A stretch of 64,000 nt of DNA, from the NCBI RefSeq assembly GCF_008065375.1, contig NZ_VJYI01000034.1, positions 28,620 through 92,619 on the forward strand. The letters are read 5' to 3'. Of the stretch, positions 28,110-37,278 are shown piece after piece. The position numbers and the translations under genes were made by a program. Each line of letters starts with the position of its first letter. Position 1 is the first letter of the stretch. The notes under the pieces were generated by a model, which worked only from the letters and a program-made list of their open reading frames with translations, was not told the DNA's origin and did no database searches. This DNA is from Nonomuraea sp. SYSU D8015. Its GTDB lineage: Bacteria; Actinomycetota; Actinomycetes; Streptosporangiales; Streptosporangiaceae.

Positions 28110-29996
28110 ATGACGACCCAGCCTCCCGGGGACGGGAGTCTCACGAGGCGGCGCCCCGGCCGCCTGCCCATCGGCCGGGCATTGACGTTCGGTCTCGTAC
28201 TGGCGACCGCCGTCATGACGGCGGGAACGCCCGCCACCGCCGCATCGACGACCCCCGGCGTCCCCGATCTCGGGCCGAACGTCACCGTCTTCGACCCGAG
28301 CATGCCGGTCGGCGAGATCCAGGCGACCCTCGACGCGGCGCACGCCGCCCGGGTCGACGACGAGATGGGCAGCGCGCGCCATGCGTACCTCTTCAAACCC
28401 GGCACGTACGGCACCGCCGAGCAGCCGCTCCAGATCAAGGTGGGCTACTACACCGAGATCGCCGGCCTGGGCGCCTCGCCGACCGACGTCGTCATCAACG
28501 GCAAGGTCGAGGTCTACAACCGCTGCCTGGCGGACGGCGGGACCTCCAACTGCCTCGCGCTCGTCAACTTCTGGCGCACCCTGTCCAACCTGTCGATCAA
28601 CGTCAACGCCGCCGGTCAGGACGGCTGCAGGTCGTCGGCGAACTTCTGGGCCGTCTCCCAGGCGGTGTCCCTGCGCCGGCTCAACGTCGGCGGCGGCAAC
28701 CTGTCGCTGATGGACTACTGCACCGCCGGCCCGCAGTACGCCAGCGGGGGCTTCATCGCCGACTCCAGGCTGCCGTCCGTCGTCAACGGCTCGCAGCAGC
28801 AGTGGCTGACCCGCAACAGCGAGGTCGCCGGCTGGTCGAACGCCGTGTGGAACCAGGTCTTCTCCGGCGTCGCCGGCGCACCGGACGACGCCGCGTTCCC
28901 GAACCCGCCCTACACCACCCTCGACACCACGCCCGTCAGCCGCGAGAAGCCGTACCTGTACGTCGACGCGCAGGGCAGGTACAAGGTCCGCGTGCCCGCC
29001 GCCCGGAAGGACACACGCGGCGTCTCGTGGGCCGACGGCATGACGCCGGGCCGCACGCTGCCGATCAGCGACTTCTTCGTCGCCAAGCCGTCGGATCCGG
29101 TGCAGGTCATCAACCGCCAGCTCGCGCGCGGCAAGCACCTGCTGCTCACGCCCGGCGTGTACGACATCGCGCGGAGCATCGAGGTCAAGCGCCCGAACAC
29201 GGTCGTCCTCGGTCTCGGGCACGCCACGCTCACCGCCGTCCACGGCTCGACCCCGCTCGAGGTCGCCGACGTGCCCGGCGTCGTCGTCGCCGGCGTGACC
29301 GTCGACGCCGGTCTCGAGAAGTCGCCCGTGCTGCTGAGGGTGGGCAAGAAGCACGGGCCGCGCTGGAGCTCGGCGGACAACCCGACGACCCTGTCGGATG
29401 TGTACTTCCGGGTCGGCGGGCCGCACGTCGGCAAGACCGACCTCGCGCTCGAGGTCAACAGCGACCACGTGCTCATCGACCACACCTGGGTGTGGCGCGC
29501 CGACCACGGTGTCGAGGGCTTCACCGACACCCAGCGCTGGAACACGAACGTCGGCCGCAACGGCGCCGTCATCAACGGCGACCACGTGACCGCGACCGGC
29601 CTGTTCGTCGAGCACTTCCAGCAGTACAACACCGTCTGGAACGGCGAAGACGGCACGACGATCCTGTACCAGAACGAGCTGCCGTACGACCCGCCGACCC
29701 AGGCCGACTGGATGAACGGCGACGTCGAGGGCTGGGCCGGCTACAAGGTCGGCGACCGCGTGAAGACTCACCGCCTCTACGGCGGCGGGGTCTACGTCTT
29801 CAACCAGAACAACCCGCAGATCCACACCGAGAACGGCTTCGAGGTTCCTCAGACCCCGGGCGTCCGGCTGCACCACATCATGACCGTCAACCTCAGCGCC
29901 GGCACGATCGACCACGTCGTCAACGGCGTGGGCGACGCGGCCGACACGACCAAGGTCGGTGTGCCGGTGTACATCACGGATTACCCGGCCCCGTAG
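28110..29996 (+). CDS. Secreted right-handed beta-helix (pectate-lyase-like) protein
   Basis: 628 aa. N-terminal signal with an Arg-rich n-region (TRRRPGRLPIGRAL), hydrophobic core and likely cleavage after ATAA. The mature part starts with the beta-helix entry motif VFDPSMPVGEIQATLDAAHA and continues in short repeating rungs with Asn/Gly turns (LLTPGVYDIARSIEVKRPNT, VVLGLGHATL, NGDHVTATGLFVEHF). Such folds are found in extracellular polysaccharide lyases and hydrolases; no catalytic set can be named. The LacI-like operator upstream suggests carbohydrate-responsive control. Start ATG 28110 follows AAAGGACGGACC. Ends at a strong terminator. Confidence 0.8.
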   Translation: MTTQPPGDGSLTRRRPGRLPIGRALTFGLVLATAVMTAGTPATAASTTPGVPDLGPNVTVFDPSMPVGEIQATLDAAHAARVDDEMGSARHAYLFKPGTYGTAEQPLQIKVGYYTEIAGLGASPTDVVINGKVEVYNRCLADGGTSNCLALVNFWRTLSNLSINVNAAGQDGCRSSANFWAVSQAVSLRRLNVGGGNLSLMDYCTAGPQYASGGFIADSRLPSVVNGSQQQWLTRNSEVAGWSNAVWNQVFSGVAGAPDDAAFPNPPYTTLDTTPVSREKPYLYVDAQGRYKVRVPAARKDTRGVSWADGMTPGRTLPISDFFVAKPSDPVQVINRQLARGKHLLLTPGVYDIARSIEVKRPNTVVLGLGHATLTAVHGSTPLEVADVPGVVVAGVTVDAGLEKSPVLLRVGKKHGPRWSSADNPTTLSDVYFRVGGPHVGKTDLALEVNSDHVLIDHTWVWRADHGVEGFTDTQRWNTNVGRNGAVINGDHVTATGLFVEHFQQYNTVWNGEDGTTILYQNELPYDPPTQADWMNGDVEGWAGYKVGDRVKTHRLYGGGVYVFNQNNPQIHTENGFEVPQTPGVRLHHIMTVNLSAGTIDHVVNGVGDAADTTKVGVPVYITDYPAP

Positions 29997-30007
29997 GGCG
30001 GACCGCC

Positions 30008-30036
30008 CCGGTGGGCCGGAGTCCCCGGCCCACCGG
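30008..30036. terminator. Bidirectional terminator hairpin
   Basis: Perfect 12-bp arms CCGGTGGGCCGG (30008-30019) and CCGGCCCACCGG (30025-30036), 5-base loop, between the beta-helix gene and the convergent pseudogene. Confidence 0.75.
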
Positions 30037-30041
30037 ACCGC

Positions 30042-31077
30042 TCACGCCTGCAAGCCGAAGAGGACCCAGGACTCCCCCTGAGCCAGGCCGGCCAGCTCGC
30101 GGCCGCACTCCCGCAGCGCCTGCGGGCCCGAGGTGATGTGCGCCGTGCCGGCGTGGACGTCCCTGAACAGCCGCTGCATCAGCCCGTCGCGCAGCGCCGA
30201 GGTGCCCACGGAGGCGTGGACGAACCGGGCCACCTCGGCGACCGTCCACGTGATGTGGTTGAGCGCCAGCCGCGCCATCGTCTCCTGGCGCACGTCGAGC
30301 TTGCGGCCCGCGTCCAGGGTGCGCTCCACGTCGTCCCAGGTCTCGCGCACCAGGGCCGTGGCGGCGCGGAGCTTGGCCTCGGCGCGGGCGAAGTCGGCGT
30401 GGAAGGCGTGGCTGTCGGCGATCTGGCCGGGCCGCCCGGCCCGTGCACCGACGTGGCGGATCAGCTCGGCACGAAGACGTCCTCGATGGCGTAGTCGATG
30501 CTGCCCGTCGCCCGCAGGCCCAGCACCTCCCAGTTGCCGAGCATCTTGACGTCCTCGACGGGGGTGATGAACATCCGGGGCTCGCCGGTGTCCTCCACGA
30601 CGGCCAGGCTGTGGACGTATTGGGCGTGCAGCATGCCGGAGCCGAAGCTCCACTGCCCGCTGAGGCGGAAGCCCCGTCCTCGCGTACGGCGGTGCCGGGC
30701 CGGGTGCCCTGACCGGCGAAGAGTGGCATGCGTGGGCCCTTGTAGATGCGCTCCACGGCGTCGTCGCCCAGGTAGGCGCCGGCCGTGCCGTTCTCCAGCG
30801 TGGTGATCATGGCTACCCAGCCCGTGGAGGCGTCGGCGTAGGACAGCTCCGCGATCACGTCGAGCAACTCCCTGGGGGAAAGCTCGGCGCCGCCGAGCGG
30901 CGCGGGCACCCACATGCCGAAGATTCCCGCCTCGTGCAGGGCGTCCACGACGGGGGTGGTGAGTTTCCCCTGCGCCTCGGCCGTGCCCGCCTCGCTCTCG
31001 ATCAGCGGGCGCAGCTCGCGGGCTCGCTCCAGCAGGGTGGTGGTGCCGGCCCGGTGCAGTCGGGGCGTATCGCTCAT
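30042..31077 (-). pseudogene. Acyl-CoA dehydrogenase/flavin monooxygenase-like gene, frameshifted and internally deleted
   Basis: Three reading frames together give one acyl-CoA dehydrogenase-fold protein. From ATG 31077 (MSDTPRLHRAG) the N-terminal helices and ASTGWVAMITTLENGTAGAYLG are intact up to about 30675. There the frame shifts in a C-run (30672-30675 on the plus strand); one extra G on the coding strand would restore DGGFRLSGQWSFGSG. The second frame continues through GNWEVLGLRATGSIDYAIED to a stop at 30461. The third frame resumes as RAEAKLRAATALVRETWDD to the end. Between the last two pieces the usual central helical stretch (my estimate 50-80 residues) is missing. The first lesion alone could be a sequencing error; the deletion could not. 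Confidence 0.8.
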
Positions 31078-31183
31078 GTCCAGGTGCTCCTGATCGTGAC
31101 GTCGGCGCCTTTCCTCCGTCAGATCACATAGGCGGCACCATGTCCATGGCAAATGGTTTTCCGGCACATCTCTGAATACGCGC

Positions 31184-31258
31184 CTGTAATTTGCGTGTGG
31201 CAGGGGAATGCATTTCGGCCACCACATTACAGCGCGTCATCACGTGATTCCTGTAATG
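31184..31258. promoter_or_regulatory. Three CTGTAAT words, two forming an inverted repeat around ATCACGTGAT
   Basis: CTGTAAT occurs at 31184-31190. CATTACAG (31225-31232) and CTGTAATG (31251-31258) are perfect inverted arms. The 10-bp palindrome ATCACGTGAT (31239-31248) lies between them. Located in the 259-bp gap between the broken flavoprotein gene and the M4 protease, so probably a regulator-binding region; the regulator is unknown. Confidence 0.4.
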
Positions 31259-31336
31259 CGATTGTGATTTGTGGTGTTGTCAAAAGCATGGTGACGATCA
31301 GGGACGCCGGTAATTCTGCGTACACCTGGAGGTGTC

Positions 31337-33946
31337 GTGTCCTGGCGTTCCCTCACCATCGCCGCGGCCGCCGTCCTGTCCCTGGTGACGACCTCACCCC
31401 GAGTCGCCGCGGCGGAGGACCCGCCGCCGCCCAGCGTCGAGACCCGAGCGGGCACGGAGGCGCCCGCCGAGGTCAGCGGCCTGGCCGAACCCGCACCGGC
31501 GGGTGATGCGGTCGCCGCGGCCGAAGAGCACCTGACCGATCCCCGCTACCACATCGACCCGGCCGACCTCGTCCCCTTACATACCGTCGTGGACGGCGCG
31601 GACGAGACGGTCAGGTTCGCGCAGCGGCACCGGGGCCTGCCCGTCGTCGGCGGCCAGTACCTGGTGCACTTCCGCACCGACGGCGGCGAGCGCCGGGTGA
31701 TCGGCGCGGGCGGCCGCTTCCTCACCGAGCTGGACGTCGACCCGACGCCGAGGATCACCGCCGAGCAGGCGGGCAGGCTCGCCCGCGCCACCCTGGTCAA
31801 GGACCGCGCATCGGTACGGGTCATTCCCGGTGGCGGCCTCGTCGTGGTGCCGGACGGGAAGGGCGTGCTGGCCTGGAAGGTCACCCTCACCGGCGCGGAC
31901 CCGGTCAAGAAGAAGCCGGTCCTGCTGGAGGCGTACGTGGACGCCCGCTCCGGACGGCCGCTGTTCGCCGTCGACCGGCTGCGCGGCTTCGAGGGCTCGG
32001 TCGTGGCCGGCGGGCAGACCGCCCGGGGCCGTACCGTGCCGCTGCAGGCCTACCAGCGCGCCGACGGCGTCTATGAGCTGCGCGACCGCTCCCGCCCGAT
32101 GTGGAACGGCGTCACCGGCGAGATCCTGACCCACGACGCGGCCGGCGCCGACGTCATGGAGATCATGGGTGTGCCGCCGACCGGCCTCAAGCTCGCCGAG
32201 TCGCCCACGCAGGTCTTCGGCCCTCAGCACACCGACACCGGCGCGGTGGACGCCCACTGGGGCGCGGGACAGATCTACGAGTACTACCGCAAACTCGGCC
32301 GCGAAGGACTGGACGGCCGCGGCGGCACCATGCACTCCGTCGTCAACGTCACCGCCCGGGGCGAGCCGTACGTCGACGCCTTCTGGGACGGATTCAAGAT
32401 GGTGTACGGCGGAGGCTACGGCGACTACTACACCCTGGCCGCGAGCCTGGACATCGTCGGCCACGAGATGACCCACGCCGTGATCGAGCACAGCGCCGAC
32501 CTGCTCTACCTCAACCAGTCCGGCGCGATCAACGAGGGCCTGGCCGACTACTTCGGCAACGCCGCCCAGCTGGACGTCCTCGGCATCCCCATGAGCGATC
32601 CCGACGCGAGCCTGGTGGGCGAGGACGCGTGCAGGACCGGCCCGCCCATCCAGTGCGCCGCGCGGGACCTCGACGAGGACCGGCGGCTGCCGGAGGACTA
32701 CCTCGGCGTCGTCTTCGACAACGGCGGCGTGCACTTCAACTCCACGATCTTCTCCGGCGCGCTCTGGGAGGTCAGGGAGCAACTCGGCGCTCGCTTCGAC
32801 AGGGTCGTCTACAAGGCGCTGACCGAGTACATGACGCCGCTGGACGACTTCGCCGACGGCCGCCGCGCGGTCGAGTCGGCCGCCCGCGCCGCCGGGCTGT
32901 CGGTGCGCGACCGGCTCACGGTCGCGCGGGCATTCGACCGGCGCGGCATCAGGTCCGGCTGGGAGCGCCAGATCCGGGTCGACAGCCGCGTCGTGGTCGA
33001 CCACCCCACCTATGTGTACGGCCCGCCCGCACTGGCAGGCGACCGGTACGCGATGACGAACGCCGCCCCGGACCCCTCCGGTCCCACCGCGATCTTCACC
33101 GGCCGGCTGCGCGGCGGGCCTCCGGTGCGGTTGTCGGACGACGACGGCCGCTCCCACTCGCTCCCCGCCACCGACGGCACCCGCGTGGGCTGGACGGCCT
33201 TCGCCCCCGGGCGGGGCACGTACCAGATCCTGACCCGGCCCCTCGACCGCAGCCGCCCCGCGGCCGTGGTGCACGAGACGGCCGCAGACGTCATCGCCGT
33301 CGAGATCTCCGGTGACACCGTCGCCTGGACCGGCATGGATCCCGCCACCGGAGAGTTCGAGGTGTGGCTGAAGCGGGGGGCGGCGGCGCCGGTCAACCTC
33401 ACCGCGGCGGCGGGCGTCCAGGGCGAGTCGCCCTCGATCGCCGCGGGCAGGCTCGCCTACCTGCGGATCACGGAGGAGGGGGCCGTCCCGGTCGTCCGCG
33501 ACCTGGCCACCGGCGCCGAGGTCGTGCCGGCGGGCGCGGCCCCGTCGCTGTCCTACCCGCCCGCCGCCGTCATGACCTCCAGATACGTGCTCTGGCTCGT
33601 CGACGCCGACGGCGACGGCCGCAGCGGGATCATGCGGGCGAACGCCGACGGCTCCGGCGTGACCCCGCTCGTGCCGGACGGGCCGGAGGCGCTGCTGGCG
33701 TTCGGCCTGGACGCCAACGACGAGGTCGTCACCGTCTCCTCCGCCGCCAGCTACGTCGTCACGAACGAGACCGTGAACAAGCTGTACCAGCTCCCGATCA
33801 CGGGCGGGACGCCGGCGCGGTACTCCTGCAACAGCGGAGAGCAGGTGTTCTTCGCCTCCGGCGAGCGCGCCCGCGTCCTGTGGCTGGACGGCTCGGCCGG
33901 CGACGTCGACCTGGTCACCCGCGACCGGCCCGCCCGCCGCTGCTGA
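31337..33946 (+). CDS. Secreted M4-family (thermolysin-like) metalloprotease with C-terminal beta-propeller-like region
   Basis: 869 aa. GTG 31337 follows GGAGG and starts a signal peptide ending near AAAED. A propeptide follows (FTP/PepSY-like, LPVVGGQYLVHF and EAYVDARSGRPLFAVDR). The catalytic domain has HEMTH (His376, Glu377, His380) and the third zinc ligand Glu400 in GAINEGLADYFG, 20 residues later as in thermolysin. From about residue 550 on the protein carries TolB/WD40-like repeats (DGTRVGWTAFAPGRGTYQI, DTVAWTGMDPATGEFEVWL). Extracellular zinc endopeptidase by family; the propeller may bind substrate or cell wall (inference). Followed by a strong terminator. Confidence 0.9.
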   Translation: MSWRSLTIAAAAVLSLVTTSPRVAAAEDPPPPSVETRAGTEAPAEVSGLAEPAPAGDAVAAAEEHLTDPRYHIDPADLVPLHTVVDGADETVRFAQRHRGLPVVGGQYLVHFRTDGGERRVIGAGGRFLTELDVDPTPRITAEQAGRLARATLVKDRASVRVIPGGGLVVVPDGKGVLAWKVTLTGADPVKKKPVLLEAYVDARSGRPLFAVDRLRGFEGSVVAGGQTARGRTVPLQAYQRADGVYELRDRSRPMWNGVTGEILTHDAAGADVMEIMGVPPTGLKLAESPTQVFGPQHTDTGAVDAHWGAGQIYEYYRKLGREGLDGRGGTMHSVVNVTARGEPYVDAFWDGFKMVYGGGYGDYYTLAASLDIVGHEMTHAVIEHSADLLYLNQSGAINEGLADYFGNAAQLDVLGIPMSDPDASLVGEDACRTGPPIQCAARDLDEDRRLPEDYLGVVFDNGGVHFNSTIFSGALWEVREQLGARFDRVVYKALTEYMTPLDDFADGRRAVESAARAAGLSVRDRLTVARAFDRRGIRSGWERQIRVDSRVVVDHPTYVYGPPALAGDRYAMTNAAPDPSGPTAIFTGRLRGGPPVRLSDDDGRSHSLPATDGTRVGWTAFAPGRGTYQILTRPLDRSRPAAVVHETAADVIAVEISGDTVAWTGMDPATGEFEVWLKRGAAAPVNLTAAAGVQGESPSIAAGRLAYLRITEEGAVPVVRDLATGAEVVPAGAAPSLSYPPAAVMTSRYVLWLVDADGDGRSGIMRANADGSGVTPLVPDGPEALLAFGLDANDEVVTVSSAASYVVTNETVNKLYQLPITGGTPARYSCNSGEQVFFASGERARVLWLDGSAGDVDLVTRDRPARRC

Positions 33947-33961
33947 TGTCCCACGCGAAGC

Positions 33962-33989
33962 GCCTGCCGCACGCCGTCGTGCGGCAGGC
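33962..33989. terminator. Bidirectional terminator hairpin
   Basis: Perfect 12-bp arms GCCTGCCGCACG (33962-33973) and CGTGCGGCAGGC (33978-33989), 4-base loop, between the M4 protease and the convergent membrane-protein gene. Confidence 0.8.
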
Positions 33990-33990
33990 C

Positions 33991-34584
33991 TCACGTCAGT
34001 TGCAGGATGATGATCGCGACGCCGAGGGTCAGATCGAGGACGAGGCAGAACTCGGCGAGTGAGCGGGCCACGACCTTGTTGGCGCGCCAGACGATCACGT
34101 CTTGTATGCCGTGGCCGATGAGGGCGGCCGCGACCAGGTAGGAGCCGAGGGCCGGGGAGAGCGACAGGGCGACCACCGCGGCCGCGCCGCAGACCAGCAT
34201 CAGGGGGATCTGCATGGCGGCGAGTCGTGGGCGGCGTGGCAGGTCGCTGACCAGGCTGAGGATGATGATGGAGGCCGCGCCGGCGACGAGCGCGGGCCAC
34301 AGCTCGGCGTCGAGCAGTCTTACCACCGTCACCCCCACGATGCAGGCGCCGAGCAGGATCCAGGCGACGCCTGGCCTGCCGACCACCGCCGTGGCGAGGT
34401 AGACGAGGGCGGCGAGAAAGACGACGATGCCTTGAGCACGGCCGTCCTGGTCGTCGAAAACGGAAAAGGCCATGGCCAGCAGGCCCAATAGGGTGGGCCA
34501 GCGGTGCACGAGGAATGTCAGGGCACCACCCACCGACGAGCGGTCGGGACGTAAATTTGCTGGTGTCTGGGAAATGTCGGCCAT
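33991..34584 (-). CDS. Multi-pass membrane protein of unknown function
   Basis: About 197 aa with five to six hydrophobic segments, for example WPTLLGLLAMAFSVF, GIVVFLAALVYLATAVVG, VAWILLGACIVGVTVV, MLVCGAAAVVALSLS and LCLVLDLTLGVAIIIL-like tail residues (FCLVLDLTLGVAIIILQLT). No catalytic motif is recognised. The start is uncertain: ATG 34584 (MADISQTP) gives a tidy N-terminus but lacks a clear ribosome site, and ATG 34623 is the alternative. It stands alone between two secreted-enzyme genes. Confidence 0.65.
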   Translation of the reverse strand: MADISQTPANLRPDRSSVGGALTFLVHRWPTLLGLLAMAFSVFDDQDGRAQGIVVFLAALVYLATAVVGRPGVAWILLGACIVGVTVVRLLDAELWPALVAGAASIIILSLVSDLPRRPRLAAMQIPLMLVCGAAAVVALSLSPALGSYLVAAALIGHGIQDVIVWRANKVVARSLAEFCLVLDLTLGVAIIILQLT

Positions 34585-34691
34585 GACGTCGATTTCATCA
34601 GCGGGCCCAACCGACGCCCACATCCTTTGACCGAGCGGTCCGAATTCTTGGGCGTCTGGTCCGATCTGATGCCCCGGCCCGCGAGGTCCGG

Positions 34692-37184
34692 TCAGCGCAG
34701 GGTGGCGGTGAAGGTGCGGCCGTGGGCGTGGCGGGTCGTCGCCTGGACCAGGGTGCCGCCGGGCACGCGGCGTACCGTCACCCCCTCTTCGGCCGTGTCG
34801 AGCCTCAGGGAGGCGCCGTGCAGGACGACGGTGACGCGGTCGCGTTTCATCGTGGGGTCGGACAGGGCGACGACCGTGCGGTCGCCGTACCGGACGATGA
34901 CCGAGGCGGGGCCGTCGATCGACAGGCGCTCGACATGGCGGGGGCCGTCGGCGAAGACGTTGGCGGCGACGAGGCCGAGGGTCCTGTGTTTGATCGCCTG
35001 CACGTGGCGGTTGTTGACCAGGACCGTCAGCGGGCCGCGCGCGTAGCCGCGCAGGCGGGACTCGGTGGCGTTCGGGACCAGGGCGTAGGCGAGGGCGGGG
35101 GCTTCGCCGGTGGCGGGGTGGGTGATCGAGGCGGTGAAGACGTTCTTGGTGACGCTGGTGTCGGGGTTGGAGGTGCGGACGACGCGACGGCTGCGGGTCA
35201 CCGTCTCCAGGCCGGCGGCGACGGGCTGACGGGTGAGGAAGGCGTAGCCGATCGCGGTGCGGCGGGTCTCGTTGGCGTAGCGCAGCCAGCGCGGGGGCGT
35301 GGTGTCGCCGGCCTGCCAGGCCCCGCCGTCCCAGGACGCTCCGGTGAGTGCGACCGTGTCGCCGGGGGCGGCGATGCGGCTGTCCACGGTGGTCACCGCG
35401 GCGCGGCCGCCCTGGCCGGAGACGCCGGCGGCCAGCACCACGATCTCGTCGTCCAGCATGAACCAGGACTTGGTCGCGCGGGCGTTCTGGTAGGCGACGA
35501 AGTCGTCGGGCAGGATGCCCGCCTGCTTGGCGGTGTAGGCGGCGTCGTCGGACTGGATCATGCCGGCCACGCCGTACGCATCCAGTGTCGCGCCGCCGGA
35601 GAAGGCGTTCCCGGCGCGGGGGAAGTACACGTAGGTGTTCTGGGACTGCGAGGACGACGTGAAGTTCAGCGGATGAGTCGGGTTCTCGTACCAGAAACGG
35701 CCGTACAGTTCGGGCACCGTCCGGCGCTCCTCCACCGGCGCGGTGATTCCGGCCAGCCGGTACGGCGAGACGGTCGTGTAGTAGTCGACGCCGAAGACCT
35801 CGCGCTGGTCCTCGCCCGCGAGGTAGAGATAGTAGGCGCCGTCGCCCTGGAACCAGGGCATGAGGTTCTCGCCGTTCATGTACTCGTATTTGCTGATCCG
35901 CTCAGAGCTGCGGGCCAGGGCGAAGGCGTAGCCGGGGCGGCGGTGGACGGTCCTGTCCATGGCGTTGAACGCCACGCAGCGCTCGGCCGGGTTCAGGTCG
36001 GCGGCCGGGATGGCGGAGTCGGCGCGGATGGCCGCGTAGCGGGCGATGCTGACCGGGGAGACGAAGGCGGCCGGGTCGGCGGCCGGCAGGAACTTGACGT
36101 ACTTCTTCAGAGCCAGCGCCCCGGCGCCCGCGACGTGGTCGGCCAGGTCGGCGATGGCCTCCACGATCACGCCCACGTCGGCGTAGCCGGTGGTGGTGCG
36201 CGAGACCGCCCGCCCCTTGACGATCTCCATCATCCAGCCCTCGAAGATCAGCGGGGCGAAGCCGTCGCTGATCCAGCGGTACACGACGCCGGGCAGGTCG
36301 GCGGCGCCGCTCGTGGCGCCCTCGAGCATTTTGAGCGTCTGGACGACGCGGGTCAGCAGGGCGCGCCCGTACGAGCCGGTGTAGGCGACCGAGTGGTGCT
36401 GGATGAAGGAGCCGTCGCGGTAGTAGCCGTCGGTGACCCCGTGCTGGAGGTTGTACGGGTCGATCGTGGCGAAGACGGTGGCCTGGTCGGTGATGGCCTT
36501 GCCGACCCGGGCGTCGTCGCCGGTGAGCGCACCCTGGAGGATGCGGTTGGCGGTGATGTCGGCCAGGTTCGCCCCGGTGTGGAAGCGTGAGTCGAGGTCG
36601 ACGTCGCCGTTCTTGCCGTTGCGCAGGTAGGCGTCCATGGAGGCGATGTACGTCGCCGTCAGGTCGGGCCGGTCCGCGCGCACCCGGTCGGCCAGCAGGG
36701 CCAATGTCCTGCTCACATGGGTGGAGATGCCGATCTCCCAGTTGTGCCAGTTGCCGTAGTAGCCCTTCGACTGGTCGCCGTAGTGGCGTTCGTGCAGCCA
36801 CAGCAGGCCGTCGACCACCCGCCGCTGGGCGGTCGCGTCGTCGTTGAGCTCGCCGCCCGGTGTGCGGGTCGCGAGCGCGATCTCGTACAGGTACTGGAAG
36901 GCCAGTCGCAGGTTGGCGTCGTCGGTGCCGAGCCTGAGGCCGGCGAACAGCTCGCCGTCGCCCGCCTGGTCCATGGCGGTCAGCCGCTGCCTGGCGGTCG
37001 TGACGATCGCGGCGAGCTTGCCGGCGACCTCGGGCCGGGCGTTGACGTCCGGTGTGCCGGCGAAGATCGCCACAGTGTTGGCGATCAACCGCGCGTGATC
37101 GATCGCCGCCGCGGCACGCGACGGGGAGGCTGCGGCGAGCAGACCGGCGGCGGGGAGCAGGGACAGAACCTGGCGACGAGACAT
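34692..37184 (-). CDS. Polysaccharide lyase family 8 (hyaluronate/chondroitin/xanthan lyase type)
   Basis: 830 aa from ATG 37184, chosen because it starts directly at a twin-arginine signal (MSRRQVLSLLPAAGLLAAA); a GTG at 37235 is in frame and preceded by TAGG. The alpha/alpha-toroid catalytic domain carries the PL8 triad: Asn206 in TGAN, His263 and Tyr272 in IQHHSVAYTGSYG. The aromatic patch NWHNWEIG is also present. The C-terminal half is the beta-sandwich super-domain with YENPTHPLNF and AGNAFSGGATLDAYG. It cleaves acidic polysaccharide by beta-elimination outside the cell; the exact polymer is not deducible. Confidence 0.92.
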   Translation of the reverse strand: MSRRQVLSLLPAAGLLAAASPSRAAAAIDHARLIANTVAIFAGTPDVNARPEVAGKLAAIVTTARQRLTAMDQAGDGELFAGLRLGTDDANLRLAFQYLYEIALATRTPGGELNDDATAQRRVVDGLLWLHERHYGDQSKGYYGNWHNWEIGISTHVSRTLALLADRVRADRPDLTATYIASMDAYLRNGKNGDVDLDSRFHTGANLADITANRILQGALTGDDARVGKAITDQATVFATIDPYNLQHGVTDGYYRDGSFIQHHSVAYTGSYGRALLTRVVQTLKMLEGATSGAADLPGVVYRWISDGFAPLIFEGWMMEIVKGRAVSRTTTGYADVGVIVEAIADLADHVAGAGALALKKYVKFLPAADPAAFVSPVSIARYAAIRADSAIPAADLNPAERCVAFNAMDRTVHRRPGYAFALARSSERISKYEYMNGENLMPWFQGDGAYYLYLAGEDQREVFGVDYYTTVSPYRLAGITAPVEERRTVPELYGRFWYENPTHPLNFTSSSQSQNTYVYFPRAGNAFSGGATLDAYGVAGMIQSDDAAYTAKQAGILPDDFVAYQNARATKSWFMLDDEIVVLAAGVSGQGGRAAVTTVDSRIAAPGDTVALTGASWDGGAWQAGDTTPPRWLRYANETRRTAIGYAFLTRQPVAAGLETVTRSRRVVRTSNPDTSVTKNVFTASITHPATGEAPALAYALVPNATESRLRGYARGPLTVLVNNRHVQAIKHRTLGLVAANVFADGPRHVERLSIDGPASVIVRYGDRTVVALSDPTMKRDRVTVVLHGASLRLDTAEEGVTVRRVPGGTLVQATTRHAHGRTFTATLR

Positions 37185-37278
37185 GTGCGGCACGGCGGGC
37201 TCCAGGCCGGTCGATCGCGGATATGCCGGGCTCACCCTACATGATCCCTTTCCGTCGGCCCAGAGATCAACGGGACGA

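Noticed and set aside
27861..29915. Minus-strand upstream extension of the DinB-like gene across the beta-helix gene
   Set aside because: Only the last 194 residues are real protein; the rest is antisense to the beta-helix coding frame, and a good ATG exists at 27860.
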